DNA from: Chrysoperla carnea
Lineage: Eukaryota > Arthropoda > Insecta > Neuroptera > Chrysopidae
Direction: 5' to 3'
NCBI RefSeq assembly: GCF_905475395.1
Contig: NC_058340.1
Span: forward strand, 56,522,181 to 56,586,180
Length of the DNA stretch: 64,000 bases
In this document: one piece after another, positions 24,167 through 39,674 of the stretch
Layout of the letters: every line of letters begins with the position of its first letter
Position numbering within the stretch: the first letter of the stretch is position 1
Position numbers and translations under genes: made by a program
The notes under the pieces: model-generated
Seen by the model: the letters and a program-made list of their open reading frames with translations, nothing else
Database searches by the model: none
Told to the model about the DNA's origin: nothing

Positions 24167-26075
24167 ATTTTGGTTAAAAAAAATCACTTTACAAACTTTT
24201 TTTAAAACTTGAATATATTTTTTATTTTATTTAAAATAAGAATATGCCCGTAAATTATAATAAAATTATGCATGTTAATTGAAATTTTTTTTATTTTACT
24301 TAAATTACACAATTCATTATTAACACATTATTTTAAAATTAGAATTTTTACATGATATTGACATTTTTATCGAATGTCAACATGCATGTATAAACACGTG
24401 GCGAATTTGCGCCATTATGGAAAAGTGCAAACTTTTATTTTAATTCATTTTTCAATTTGAGAACAAATCTGTCAAAAATTTACTACTTTATAAATTTTTT
24501 TTAATTAGTCATACTAACTTCTTTACCGGAAGAGAAACTTTCATTTGTAAAATTTACCGTCTGAAACTAGCGCCTAAACATATTGTTCATTTTTTTTTTT
24601 TAAATCTTTAAATTCATGTATTTCATTTTATTATTTTGTTTTTTAATTAAAATACCAACTGCAAATTTTATTTAATAATATACTGCAATAAATTGTTTCG
24701 ACTACGTCATAATTATTATATATATACATGTATTTTGTTTTTAAAATAAAATCCTTTATTCTTCTTCTTTATAATGTCTATTTTTCAATTGTTGTGTCTC
24801 TTCATATATACACGACAGTGATTGTGATCCATTTTCATATATTTTCAGAAAAATTATATTGCAAATATTTTTATACCATGTATATATGAAATATATCAAG
24901 GCATAGATATATTAAGTTTAGTCCCAAGTTTGAAACGCTTAAAAATATTGATACTACGAACAAAATTTTGGTATAGGTGTTCATAAAATCACCTAGAGTC
25001 CATTTCCGGTTGTCTGTCTGTCCACAAACACGATAACTCAAAAACGAAGAGATATCATAAAAGAGGTATTATAATGGAAATATGTGTGTGTGATACCACA
25101 GTCGTGTTATATATAAAAAAACAAACAAATGCGTAATCAACACTGTCTTTACATCAACTCAGTATAAACAATTAATAATTATTAAAATAATTAACTCAAT
25201 CAATTGTTTGATTTCACTTCTTTTGACGATAAATGAATTATACATACCTATTAATGAATTATACATCAGAAATGAGAAAACCAAATTAATTTACATTCTC
25301 ATACATGAAATGGCATCGGAATGATAATATCTATCGATTTTAGTATTTCAATTTTTGTAACTTTCTTCTAAAATAATTTTCTGAAGATCCAAGAATATCT
25401 TACCTACCTATTATAAGGAATTTTTTTCCCGAGGGTTACGAAGACCTAAAAAAATATATTTAAATGACTTACATGACAGAGACACCACACTGACTTTAAT
25501 ATCAGGAAGATCAAAATTTTTTAATTGTCGCAATGCACCTGACAAGAATAGTAGTGAAAAAAAAACATTTTGAGGAAACTAAAGACTACTCAACTAAAGC
25601 TGCATCATAACTATCGATTGATAGAATTTCCCATCTACTTTTTTCTAGTTATGTTGGGTTCTGATAATTAGCCAACACTTGGTAAAATTTTGATTTCTTT
25701 CCTGCATGACATTTCCCTGCGTTTCCTTATACTACTCCAAACATTTGTGGTCTATTCTGCTAATTTTTACTCAAGTTAAGTAAAATGAAACGATATTAAT
25801 TTTTCTCAGCCTAACAATATACAAATTTAGCTAGGCTCCAATTTTTAATTTTCGCTATTTTAAATCAACGTGAAGATTCGTGAACTGAAATTAAATACAC
25901 GTATATGTTTATATTATTTTAAAAATGGGTAAAAAAGATAACTACTTTAATACCAATTATTTGTAAAAATAGGGAAAACATATTTACAAAATAATATAAA
26001 CATTCACGCATAACAAAAAATGAATAAAAACTTCCAATTTTTAATTTATATAAGTTTTATTAATACAAAATTAAA
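24167..26075. other. Intergenic region between the Btk29A N-terminal exon and RpL27A
   Basis: Contains the presumed Btk29A promoter or 5'UTR intron, TCTG repeat copy 5 and otherwise unremarkable AT-rich DNA. No coding sequence seen. Confidence 0.5.
24870..25225 (+). repeat. TCTG-microsatellite dispersed repeat, copy 5 (internally deleted)
   Basis: Starts TATACCATGTATATATGAAA, contains GGTATAGGTGTTCATAAAAT and GGTTGTCTGTCTGTCC. After AACTCAAAAACGAAGAGATA it jumps to the 3' part (ACACTGTCTTTACATC, AACTCAATCAATTGTTTG). Located just upstream of the Btk29A N-terminal exon. Confidence 0.8.
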
Positions 26076-29412
<3,337 letters not shown>

Positions 29413-29424
29413 CTTGATGCAAGT

Positions 29425-29438
29425 CTACAAAAGAGAAG
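29425..29438 (-). promoter_or_regulatory. Candidate 5' TOP tract / transcription start of RpL27A
   Basis: On the minus strand CTTCTCTTTTGTAG lies 13 nt upstream of the ATG of RpL27A. Ribosomal protein mRNAs commonly begin with C followed by a pyrimidine run (terminal oligopyrimidine tract). That this is the actual start is inference from position and composition; no TATA box was identified. Confidence 0.45.
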
Positions 29439-30837
29439 TTGTATTTGTTTCATACTCTACCGGTGATCAGATTCAACTTATTCGATATTGATAAAAGAAT
29501 AGTACCGATTGGTTTGATTTTGGAATAAACACTACAAAGACTTAATCATGTGTTATGGATTTAATAGGGTATTCCACTATTTTTGAAAAAGTACTTCAAA
29601 ATGTTGATTTTACTGATAAAAAGCCATCAAAAATTTATTTCGGAAAAATACACACGCTTTCTTGCCAAAAACTTAAATTAAATTTTAAACCTTTTTTAAA
29701 CTGTCAAAAACGCGGTCATCCAACTTCGTGACGTAATATGGGTATCTATAACACAAATAAGTTTGACAGATATATTCATAGACATCTGATTATAATAAAT
29801 ATAAATACTTATCTATGTATATATTATACTCAGCTGTCTACACTAAACTAACTGATGGTCTATGACTCATACCGCTATGACATCACAGCAGGGCTTACTC
29901 GCGTTTTAAAAGAAAAACGTGCTTTTATGACTCGAAATCAGAATATTTAAATATATTTTTACATAAATTTTAACTTTTTTCAAATTTCATGATTTATTTT
30001 TGACTAACGATAATATCCTATTCTACAACCACTAAGAGTAAAATGGTTAAAAAATAATTTTATTTATTTTCTTCATTACTTATGATTGGGCTTTTCTCAA
30101 TAGACCCAACGGTCGATAATGGGCTGTTTCGAGTAAATTGAGCCCTAAATATTGATATCCATAGATATTTTGCATGTTATGTACAAGGCTCATCATGAGT
30201 CTCTTAGTCCATTGTAATTTTTAATCGGGATGTTCGAGGTATCGTTTTCCCAAAGTTCCATAAAAAATTCACTAGGAACGAACATTCAATGTATAACATT
30301 TATTGCGAGTATACTACCAGTGTTGCCAGATTTCCCGTTAAAACTTTAGGCCTACGATGTTTTAATCGTTTTACTGTATTTTTTTCCGTAATCTACCGTT
30401 TAAGGATATTTTATTCTAATTTTAAACAATTTTTGTAATTCTATAGCATTAATTTTACGAATTATGAATTTTTAAATTAGGTAAAAATTCGAATTTAAGT
30501 AAAAATACAAAGTCTACCGTATTTTTACTGAATCTATAGTTTTTTTTTTTTTTTTAATGATCTGGCAACACTGTATAATCCATTCAGAACATACATCAAT
30601 CCAGAGTATACTCCAAACTCTTCATTATCCATAATTAGAGATAGGTATTGAATCAAGAATCCCTTATTTAAATCCAATAAGCGATTGATTGCATTAGTTC
30701 ATTAATTATATTAACCACTTTTTTGGGATACTAACTAGATTAGATTAGCGAATAATAATGTATTAACTACCATACAAATATGAAAATTGAGTTTTTGAAT
30801 TAAAATTATTTATTAGATAAACATACTAATACACAAT
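29439..30837. other. Intergenic region between RpL27A start and SF3A2 end
   Basis: About 1.4 kb between the 5' end of RpL27A and the stop codon of SF3A2, both on the minus strand. It should hold the RpL27A promoter and the SF3A2 3'UTR. No conserved coding stretch was seen. It contains the hAT-like element at 30318-30573 and otherwise AT-rich unique sequence. Confidence 0.6.
30318..30573. mobile_element. Small hAT-like MITE downstream of SF3A2
   Basis: Terminal inverted repeats CAGTGTTGCCAGAT and ATCTGGCAACACTG are perfect over 14 bp and enclose 256 bp without coding potential. The CAGTGTTG start is typical of hAT elements. The 8-bp flanks TATACTAC and TATAATCC agree at five of eight positions, so any target duplication has decayed. 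Confidence 0.65.
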
Positions 30838-31711
30838 TTATCCTGATTGTGGTGGTGGTGGCGGAACTGGCATTAAATTGTTTCCCATCATAGGAGGCGG
30901 TGGTGGTACACCACCAAAAATTGGTGGTCTTGGTGGGGGTGGTACCGGAAGCATAGGAGGCATCATTCCGCCACGTATAATCATTGTAGGTTGTCCCTTC
31001 TTCGCTTCATTCTTAAATGCAAATTGTAAGAAGAATTGTTTTGTATCACGATTCCAATGAGTCCAAAACTTGTTATCTGATTTTTCTACCTCACGACTAG
31101 GTACTTTAAACGCTATTGTTTCGTATGGTTCGGCTGCAAACAGTAAATATTGCCATTTACGATCAGGTGGTTCAACTTTTTGTTCATAAGCTGACATGAA
31201 TCTATGTCGAGGTAAAACATGTTCGGATATTTCAGGATAATCAATTTGGAAAAGTAAACTTTGTTGTCCACTTTCAGGTTCACGCTGTTTTGTTACTCGA
31301 TAACCAGGACGACCAATTTTAACAAATTTTTTGGGCTCTACTCGAGGTTTTTCTGGTGCTAATGTTTGTGGAGCATCTTTTGCTTCTTTAGCAGCACGGC
31401 GTGCAAGATTTTCTTGATGTTTTTTACCTTGCGTGTGGGCTAAATAACTTCCTTCGTTATTGTGAAGGGTCAAACATAATTTACATTCGTAGGATCCTAA
31501 ATAACAAGAAATATAACATAAATAAAAGTTGTATGAAAATTAATAATAAGATCTTACCTAAATGATTTTTCATAAAATAAGGATCCTTTTGCAAATCGAT
31601 TGTCTCTAACGCTAATTGACGAAGACGTTCTCGGCGATCGCGATTGCTTTCCGACCATGATGCAACACCTCCACCCCCAGTTTTTCCACCGGGTCTATTT
31701 TGAAAATCCAT
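30838..31711 (-). CDS. SF3A2: Splicing factor 3A subunit 2 (SF3A2, SAP62/Prp11 homologue)
   Basis: Component of SF3a in the U2 snRNP; joins branch-site recognition in the nucleus. Exon 1 is 31711-31558 and exon 2 is 31496-30838, separated by a 61-bp intron; the product is 270 aa. It starts MDFQNRPGGKTGGGGVAS, a signature of the family. The matrin-type zinc finger is C56-x2-C59-x12-H72-x5-H78, split by the intron just before it. The central block (EISEHVLPRHRFMSAYEQ, then WQYLLFAAEPYETIAFKVPS) is highly conserved. The C-terminus (about residues 229-270) is a short proline-rich tail; the vertebrate protein has a much longer one, and short tails are usual in insects. The neighbour Atox1 is divergent, 1.3 kb away. 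Confidence 0.96.
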
Positions 31712-33035
31712 AGTTTATACGTTTTTCGAAACTCTAAACAACATTTGTGTTCATAACCATTTTCTTTCTATTCTGAAAGTTTGACAATCTGATGTTGAAG
31801 AATAACCTCTACTCTACCATTGATTTATAAATGACTTCATTTAAACCGACTTTGTTGAATATAACACCACTGTGAATGTAACCAAAAGTAAAAGTTCAGA
31901 ACAAGTTCTACGTGTACTGTCGTTTTGAACCATTTCTGCGTTAGAGTAAGCAGCCCGCTTCTTTGATAAAATAACTGGTCGTCACATTCAAATTTGGAAA
32001 AAACAAATTTAAAAGAAAATTGCTATAATTATAATTTTATAACACTATTAAAAATCACATTTGAATTATACGCTAAAGGTTGCTCATTCCGTAAATTGGC
32101 CTATTTAAACATCTTTTCGACTGTGTCCACCTTCTAAATATGCTATACTAATTGGATACAGACGTTTGTAACAATCGAAAAAATGAGGAACGCAGAAAAC
32201 CTAAAATAATTTAAAAGTTTGTACCAAAAAGGAGAGCTTTGTACTTGCTTAAAACAAATAAAATACCAAAAATATCCTCTTCCCGAAGAAATTTTCAATA
32301 GTATCAAAAAAACCTTAATAAAACTGTAACGGGTATTGGAGCGAGTGACATTTAACCAAGCAAGTTCAGCCAATTTTAGTCAATTGCTTAAGCTTTTTTC
32401 AATTAAACAAAAAATTTCCAACAAATTTAGTTTAAAAAAAAAAATGTATTTACTAAAATTGAGTTTAAACTGTTTATAATTAAAATAAATTATAGAAAAT
32501 TCAAATGTGTATTGAAAATTGATCTTTCTTAAGTCAAATCTTCAGAAAATTTTAGAAATACTGGCTTTTGAAGAGTAGAGCAGAAGCCTCAATGGTTACA
32601 AATTTAAAAACTTATTAGACGTTATTGCCTTAACGTACACTGCACGTGGCGAGACGAAATATTCACTTAACTGTGATTGAAAAATCCATATAGTAGCGTT
32701 TAGTTGAGGTGAGTGCTTTCCCATACATGATAATCCATTTTTTCTTTACGATACATGAGATGTCAATACTATCTTTTGCGCTTAGTATGGGCCAAATCGA
32801 CTAGACACAGTCAATGATTCACTCATAATTTCATAGAGTTATGTCAGTGTTCATTTGCCGCTCATTGCGTGCGATGTGAATTCACCATCATTTGTTATTA
32901 TTTGTATTATGCGAAACGGTTGCAAGCATAGTCAATATTTCAAATATAAATATGCTTCTGTCACACGTCACAGATATGAAAATTTCAATGACATTTTAGT
33001 CAGTGTTATGTTACTTGGTCCGAAATTGTGTTAAA
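31712..33035. other. Divergent intergenic region between SF3A2 and Atox1
   Basis: About 1.3 kb separating two genes transcribed away from each other, so both promoters should lie here. I saw no TATA box, CpG island or repeat that I could defend, and the single ORF at 32143-32373 has no recognisable protein. Confidence 0.5.
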
Positions 33036-33372
33036 ATGCCAGTAAGTTTGAAAAAAATTTCCAATATTTTATTTTGTTATTTAATATAAATTCAATTTCT
33101 TTCAGGTTTTTGTTTATAAGGTCGATATGACCTGTGACGGTTGTGCAAATCGTATTCGGAAAAAATTATCCGGATTGAATGGTAACAATTAAAGTAGTTA
33201 TTTACGATCATATTTATCATCTTATCTTTTTATCTTAGGTCAAGGTTTGGAAGACGTTGACATCGATCTAGAAAATAAATTAGTTAAAGTTACCGTAAAC
33301 AACTTCACAGCTGAACAAATTCTGGCAGAAATTAAAAAAACTGGAAAAGAGGCATCTATTGTTCCTGCATAG
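33036..33372 (+). CDS. Atox1: Copper chaperone Atox1, three exons
   Basis: Cytosolic metallochaperone that binds Cu(I) and passes it to the ATP7 copper pump. Exons are 33036-33041 (ATG CCA only), 33106-33181 and 33239-33372; the product is 71 aa, normal for the family. The single heavy-metal-associated domain has M10-T-C12-D-G-C15, the MTCxxC copper site, on the first loop, and the conserved KKTGK at 60-64 near the C-terminus that stabilises the copper-bound state. Introns are 64 and 57 bp with GTAAG/GTAAC donors. Exon 1 holds only two codons, so it is missed by ORF searches. AATAAA occurs about 75 nt after the stop. It is the only plus-strand gene in the window. Confidence 0.95.
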
Positions 33373-36300
33373 GAATTAATTTCTTTTTATATATTTATAT
33401 TGTTTATTTTTTTTTTTCATATGTGATTGATTATTAAGGGTTTAACGAAATAAAAACTATAAATACAAAAAATTAAAATTTATTTACCTTGGGAAATAAT
33501 TTTTTTTAATTGCAAGAATATTATTATTTAACTGACATAGATAAATCACCTAATTTCTAAAAAATACGGTTTCTGAATATTTGCGAAAAATACAAAAATT
33601 TGTATTGAAAATGTATAAAAAAGTTTAAACCACTTTCTTTTGTTTGAAAAATTTAAGATAAAAACACAAAAGTTTCTAACAGCATTTTTTTATATTTTAT
33701 ATCCTACATATAAATTTTTATTTAAAAAAACGCCATTTTGCTTTTACATTAATTTTAAACAAAATGGTATTGGAAAAAATAAATAAATTTTCTGTTATTA
33801 ATCAAATAAAAAATTTTTCGCACCCCTAGGATTGTTTAATACAAATTAAATAAAGTATTATGGGAATTTTATAAGCATCGATTTATATTTAAGAACAGCT
33901 TTTAACTTAAAACAAAATTAATAATATATTGTGCGATAATTTTTTTTCAAATTTTTTAAAAAAATGTTGCTATTCGACTGAATTTTGAAAATTTCGAAAT
34001 GAAAACAGATGAAATTTTCCGAGTCTCATGATTTTAAATTATACATTCTCTTAAATCAAAACAATTCGAAATAAACAATAAACTAAAGTTTTTTGCAAAA
34101 ATTTTATCTATTCGTTTTTACTTTTCACCGAGAAGAGTGGCAATACCATTCTATGTCAGACGCTTTTCTACTTGCCATGACGGCACAAAAATAATTATAA
34201 ATTTCTTTTTGAAAAATTTGAATGTCGAACACAAGTAAAATTAAATTTGATTCATCTCAAAAACCGCTAAAATTCGAGTAAAAAATTTGGGTTTTTGATG
34301 AAAGCGGTTAAAAAAAAAAAAAAAACAATTCTTTAGGTTCAGCTTCATAAAAATGTAACGACGTAAAACGCTGATTTTCAATCAATCAGAAGCCAATCGC
34401 TTCTTGCGCGTTCGATGCAACGCACAAGTGTTTTGCGTCGCTTAACGTCCGAAGAATTAGTGTCCGACCGATGCAGATTAATAGGTTATTGCCAGAACCT
34501 TCGCCGAAGGCTTAAAAGCTCTAAGAAATTTTGTTCAAGATTGGGTACAAGCTGCAATTAGTAATATAAATTATTTTAAAACTTTAATATTGAATGTTTA
34601 TATTGACCGTAGAATATAGAAAGGTAATTTAAATCGTCTCCAAGAGTCTAGAAATGATAAAAAAATTACCTTGTTAATTTATCAAAAAAACCACATTCGA
34701 TATCGGCAAGTTTACTGGCCGAAGGGGAAGGTTGTTTTTTTGGACGAAACCAAAGTTTCGGTCGAACACTAGTCTAGATGGAACTGAGCCCTTTTAGGAG
34801 TCGTAACATTTATAAATCAATAAAGATTTCAAATTAGACGATTTTCGTGCTGCTAGGGCATAATTTAACAGAGGAATAAAAACTTCTCGATGTTTTGCTT
34901 GATTTTCGAGTTATTGAAGTCTAAAAGTGAGTATTTGTTTTTTTCGTTATAGCATGTCGAATTCAAGAAATAAAATATTCAAATTAAAAATCGTGGGATG
35001 AAAATTTAAATCCACCTAAGACGAGAATCAAAATATTCTACCAGCTCAATCTCTTTGAAAAATACGAATTTTCTTTGGATATTCACGCCACTTTTGAAAA
35101 CTATATAGCCCCATCCTACAAATTTGAAATAAATACAAAAAATATGGATACAACTGAACTTCGCAGGATTTTAATATATCGAATCGAAAAATGACTTGTA
35201 TATATATAGATTGTTGTTACAGGATTTGACCTTGAAAATTATCAATATTTTTTAAATTTTTGATAAAACTTTTGTATCAGAGCTAGAAAAGGCCAGGGCC
35301 AGGAAAATAAATGAACATTAAAAATATACGAAAAGAATTTAAATCTAAAACAAAAAAGTTTCAAACAAATTTCATATTTGTGCCAAAGGAAACGAAATCT
35401 GCGAATTACTAAAAATGAAGTTTATCTCCGTTTCTTGAAAAAGACCTTCAACGCTCAATCATGAGTTGCCATATTATGCCTTTTACTAGCCCACAAAAAC
35501 TTTTACACAGTTCATTTTCAATATATTAATAATATGACGAGTTGAACAGCTATATCCATACTTATTGACCACCTTGTAAATTTTAATTCAATGTATGAAA
35601 AAGAAAAATAATGCCCCAATATGAATGAAGAATATTTTTAATTTACAATTTTTAATAAAAATTCAAAAAAAGTCACAATTATCATAAATAAACATTTATT
35701 TGTGTGCAAAATCCTACATTTAATAAATGAAAAGAAATCCTAAATAAAAAAAAGAAATACTTGAAAAAGTATAAAGCTGTTTTGATTTTATATAAATATC
35801 ATGTGAAAAAAATGCTTTTTAGGCCAATCACGAATGAATGAATCCCTGGACTAATATTTAACATTAATTAATTAAATTAAACTAATCAAAAGCCCCATGG
35901 AAATACAATCTAGTACGATATAATTATCATATCTAAGATTATAGTCACTGTCTACTAAAACAAAACCACACAATGTTTGTTTGAACATTACAAACAAACA
36001 AACAACTGTTTCGAATGTATAACGGAGGGTTTGAAACACTTTACACTAAATGCTATTATTAGCATGTGTGAACAAACCCATTCCTTTGAAATGTAACTAA
36101 ACAAGTATAAAACGAAAATTAATACCACGCACATATAAATATGGAAATGCTTTTGGTTTTGTTTTTTTTTTTGTCCACCTACCTCTTCCCCTATTCTGCA
36201 TTCTAAATAATTTCAATGCTAAATTAAGGGATCAGTCGGTGGAGGATGGATAAATTTAGCAGGAGGCCATTTACACACAGTATTTTTCTTGATAAAAATT

Positions 36301-36435
36301 TATATATTTGACTGTCTCTATTTTGATCTCGGCGTCATTTTTTTTAAATACTTAATTAACAACTGAGAAGTGTTGTGAGAAAAAAAATGTCTTAAGAAAT
36401 TTTTGAAAGGGGAGAGGTATGGGATTAAGAATTAG
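33373..36435. other. Convergent intergenic region between Atox1 and Caprin
   Basis: About 3 kb holding both 3'UTRs. Very AT-rich, with many poly-A and poly-T runs. I see no coding region or structured repeat. The part just below the Caprin stop (roughly 35,700-36,435) is probably its 3'UTR, but I could not fix a poly-A site. Confidence 0.5.
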
Positions 36436-38634
36436 TTAATGTTGTGAAGACGGTTTGTTACGACTATATTGTCCACTTCCTCGATCCCCTCCTTTGTTAC
36501 CTCCTGGGCCACTAGATCTTTGTCCACCCCCACCTCCTTGTCGCTGATTTCCACCACCTTGACGACCGCCCCCTGATTTATAGCCACCACCGCTATTACC
36601 TCCATATCCATTGTTTTGGTAATAATTATTTTGATAATAACCACCACCACCTCCACCAGCTGAACGATTTCGATTACCACCTTGAGAGCCACCTACATTT
36701 CCTCTGGGTGGGCGTGATGATGCCGACGGTTGATGATGCTGATGTGTTGTATGACGTTCTTCCAACATTACTGATTGGTCCGCCCAATCACCGCCGTTGT
36801 TATGGTCATGGACAACGGAGTTTGATTCAACATCCAATTGAGTAGTTACTTTTGTCGACGATGTTGTATATTGTTCAAAATCTTGTGAGTTAAATGTATT
36901 GGTCGGTGGATTTGGAGTAGGTGTTATGTTTGGTACAGCGCTACTTCCATGAGATGGTGGCATTGGAATTGGTGGAGGTAAGTTCGGTGCCCCAGCTGTT
37001 ACAAATGGTGGAGGAACTTGTACAGCATTAACTGGTTGTACTGGAGGTACTACATTCGTAAAGTTTTGATTCGTAAATGTTTGCGAGGGAATTGTTTGAT
37101 GTGTTTGTGACGGCAATAATTCAGGTGGGGTATCAAGTTCTGATTCTTGTAAGAAGAAAAAGTTTCCAGTTTCTAACATTTCGTTTATAGGCCTTAATTG
37201 TGGTTGTGGCGCAGGAACAACTGGTGCTTGATAATATCCAGCAACGGCTGCATTACCCACAGTCGGTGGTGGATGATCGATAACTTGCACAGCTTGTTGT
37301 TGAACGATCTGTTCAGGAACTGGTGGGAAATTCGGCATAGGGGGCATTTGATCGGGTATTCGATCATCAGGAATAATTGGAACATTTTCGGCATGTTCCA
37401 ATACATTTCTAAAGTCTTGTTCAACTTCAGTGTTTGTAGCTTCCGCAGGATTCCATTCTTCAACTGCCGGCGTAGTTCCTTCTACAACAGCTGGCTCCTC
37501 TTCGACAAGAGGTTTTTCCAAATAACCACAACTATGTATGGTATCAATAATTTGTTTAACATGAGCATAATTTGAACCATTAAATTCTTTTTGTCGTGCA
37601 TCAACTACTGCTAATAAATGATCAGCTGCTTGTTGGACTTGTACGGCAAATTCAGGTCGACCTTCTTCACTTTCGCATGGATGTTTTGGTGAAACAAGTG
37701 GATAGAGATCATCGAGTAACTGTAAATCTTCAGTCATAATTTGTGTTGCTCCATTACGACCAAGTAAAAAGTCTTCTCGAACATTTTCAGCACCCATTTG
37801 GGATAACGCATCTTGTATCAATAACACTTCACGAATTTTAGCAAGATCTTGTTGTCGTCGAGCCAACTCTTCTTTCCTTCTTCTTGCTAACTTTTTTGCT
37901 TCTTTTTCAGAAACTGTGACAATATTATGAAATTGTTTACACAAATCTCGTGCGAATTCCAAGGTTTGTGATACTTCATCATATTTAGCAACAGCTACTT
38001 TCTGATCTTGATTTAAATCTTTACCAGCTCGTTGTAACTCACGATACGTTTCCAATTTAGCCTAAATAAATATAAATTGTTTTCTTAAAAAGTGGATATT
38101 TAGATTGTATTGTTTGTAATATTTCAGAATACAATTATGTAGCAAACAAAAAAAAAGAGGAAGGCCAAATTTTTTCAGGTCGTCGAGTTTATTGACTTGT
38201 ACTGTAAAGGTGAATATAGGTTGTAAGTACTTTATATTAGTATTTTAAATTATTTTTAAGTTAATTGTATAGAATGAACTTTGTGGATCAAATTTTATAG
38301 ATAATTTTTAAATTAAAAAGAATTAGTTTCACATGTCAAATTTTCAACATGGCGTCTCCCTCTTGTACATAGGAATACATAAAATTTGAACACATTCCAT
38401 GTTCAGGTATAATGAATAAATTATGTCAATATTATCAATTTTTATTGAATTTTTTTTATAAAATCAAACATAACTACTAACCTTTCGTTTGTCAAGATTT
38501 CTAATTTTATGTTCAATGATGACGATTGCTTGTCTGATGGGTGTGTTTTGCTGATCTGTTTTTGATGATGATTCTGAGGATGCAACCTCTTGCGAGGCTA
38601 CTTTTTCAGTCTTTACACTAGATGCTGATGGCAT
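36436..38634 (-). CDS. Capr: Caprin, RNA-binding mRNP/stress-granule protein
   Basis: Cytoplasmic RNA-binding protein that works with FMRP and G3BP (Rasputin) in translational control and stress granules. Exon 1 is 38634-38482 (51 codons, Ser-rich, ending EHKIRNLDKRK); exon 2 is 38061-36436; product 592 aa. The junction reads HKIRNLDKRK-AKLETYRELQ, matching the caprin HR1 start. Exon 2 begins at an AG acceptor in frame, so a TTG at 38055 is internal, not a start. HR1 (about residues 40-240) is helical and contains KYDEVSQTLEFARDLCKQF and VSEKEAKKLARRRKEELARR. FFFLQESELD near residues 350-360 resembles the vertebrate G3BP-binding YNFIQDSMLD. A long Pro/Gln-rich linker follows, then a Gly-rich C-terminus (about 500-592) with RGG/YYQNN repeats for RNA binding. 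Confidence 0.93.
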
Positions 38635-39154
38635 TTTTAATAAAAAATTTTCAATAAATTTAATGCTATTATAAGTTAAGCATCAAACATGAAAAATACC
38701 GGTCACCACACATTTAGCCTCAATACTTCTTGTCTATATTAAAGAATTACAAACACATATAACACACACTTATGCGAATAATATACTGTAATATACACTG
38801 CGCATTCGCATCACAAATAATTATCAATTCATGTACGTTGCGTTGTCATAATGCGCAGATATGGCTGACTATTGTCCAATCATCATTCAAATATTCTAAA
38901 TCACTAAATTTCAAATATTTTAACAACACATTTTCTATAAGAAAAATTATTTTCAAAAATAATTATACATTATTCTTTTCTTTTTTTTTAAATGCAGTCA
39001 AGTCTTTCACTATTTTTGCATAAAATCAAACATCTAGTTTATACCGTTTTCATTTTATCAGTTATTTTATTAAAAATGACACTTTCTATCACAAAAATTT
39101 TTTAACAATGACTCGAACCACTCGATTCATATTATTAAATAAATTTAAATTACC

Positions 39155-39200
39155 ATCACAGATTATAGTTTATTACATAAAAAAAACTATAATCTGTGAT
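39155..39200. repeat. 17-bp perfect hairpin with a copy of one arm in RpL27A intron 3
   Basis: ATCACAGATTATAGTTT and its exact complement enclose 12 nt. The arm sequence CACAGATTATAGTTT recurs near 27864. TTACCATC directly flanks both sides, which could be a target duplication of a tiny insertion. Confidence 0.6.
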
Positions 39201-39674
39201 TACCATCATCTAAATTTAGTTAGCAATTAAATTTTTCCAAAACTATTAAATTGTCTTGAAAGAACAAGAAAAGTCCGAAAGAAAATTCTTATTAAAAAAA
39301 ATTGTTTAAAATATTAAAATTATTAGTTTCAACATTTAGTTCCTCAAACATTTGTATCGAAACTTTGGATAAATATTATTTTATTATTAATAATTTACCG
39401 TGATATTGCCCATTTTTGTATTTAAAAAAAACAAACAAAAAATATTACTGCACAACGTATAGGAAATTGTGCAACATTTTTCCCAATTAGCATAATAACT
39501 GCAATGCTTTGCATGCGTTAATTTTTTTAATTTGGCATATTGTTACGAGTATACTATACCTACGACCACTACTCTTCAGTGGTTTGTCAGACGTTGCGTT
39601 ATATCCATTCTTCTTTTCGTCGTTCCCTACGACAAGTAAAATTATAACCATTTAGCGCTTACTCGAAATTTTAG

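Noticed and set aside
32640-32660. Metal response element upstream of Atox1 (TGCACGTGGCG)
   Set aside because: Departs from the TGCRCNC core at the last required C, so not supported.
36432-37575. ORFs antisense to or out of frame with Caprin exon 2
   Set aside because: The Caprin frame has clear homology; the others are shadows.
38055-38055. TTG at 38055 as a Caprin start
   Set aside because: An upstream exon at 38634-38482 with an ATG joins in frame through a good donor and acceptor and supplies conserved sequence.
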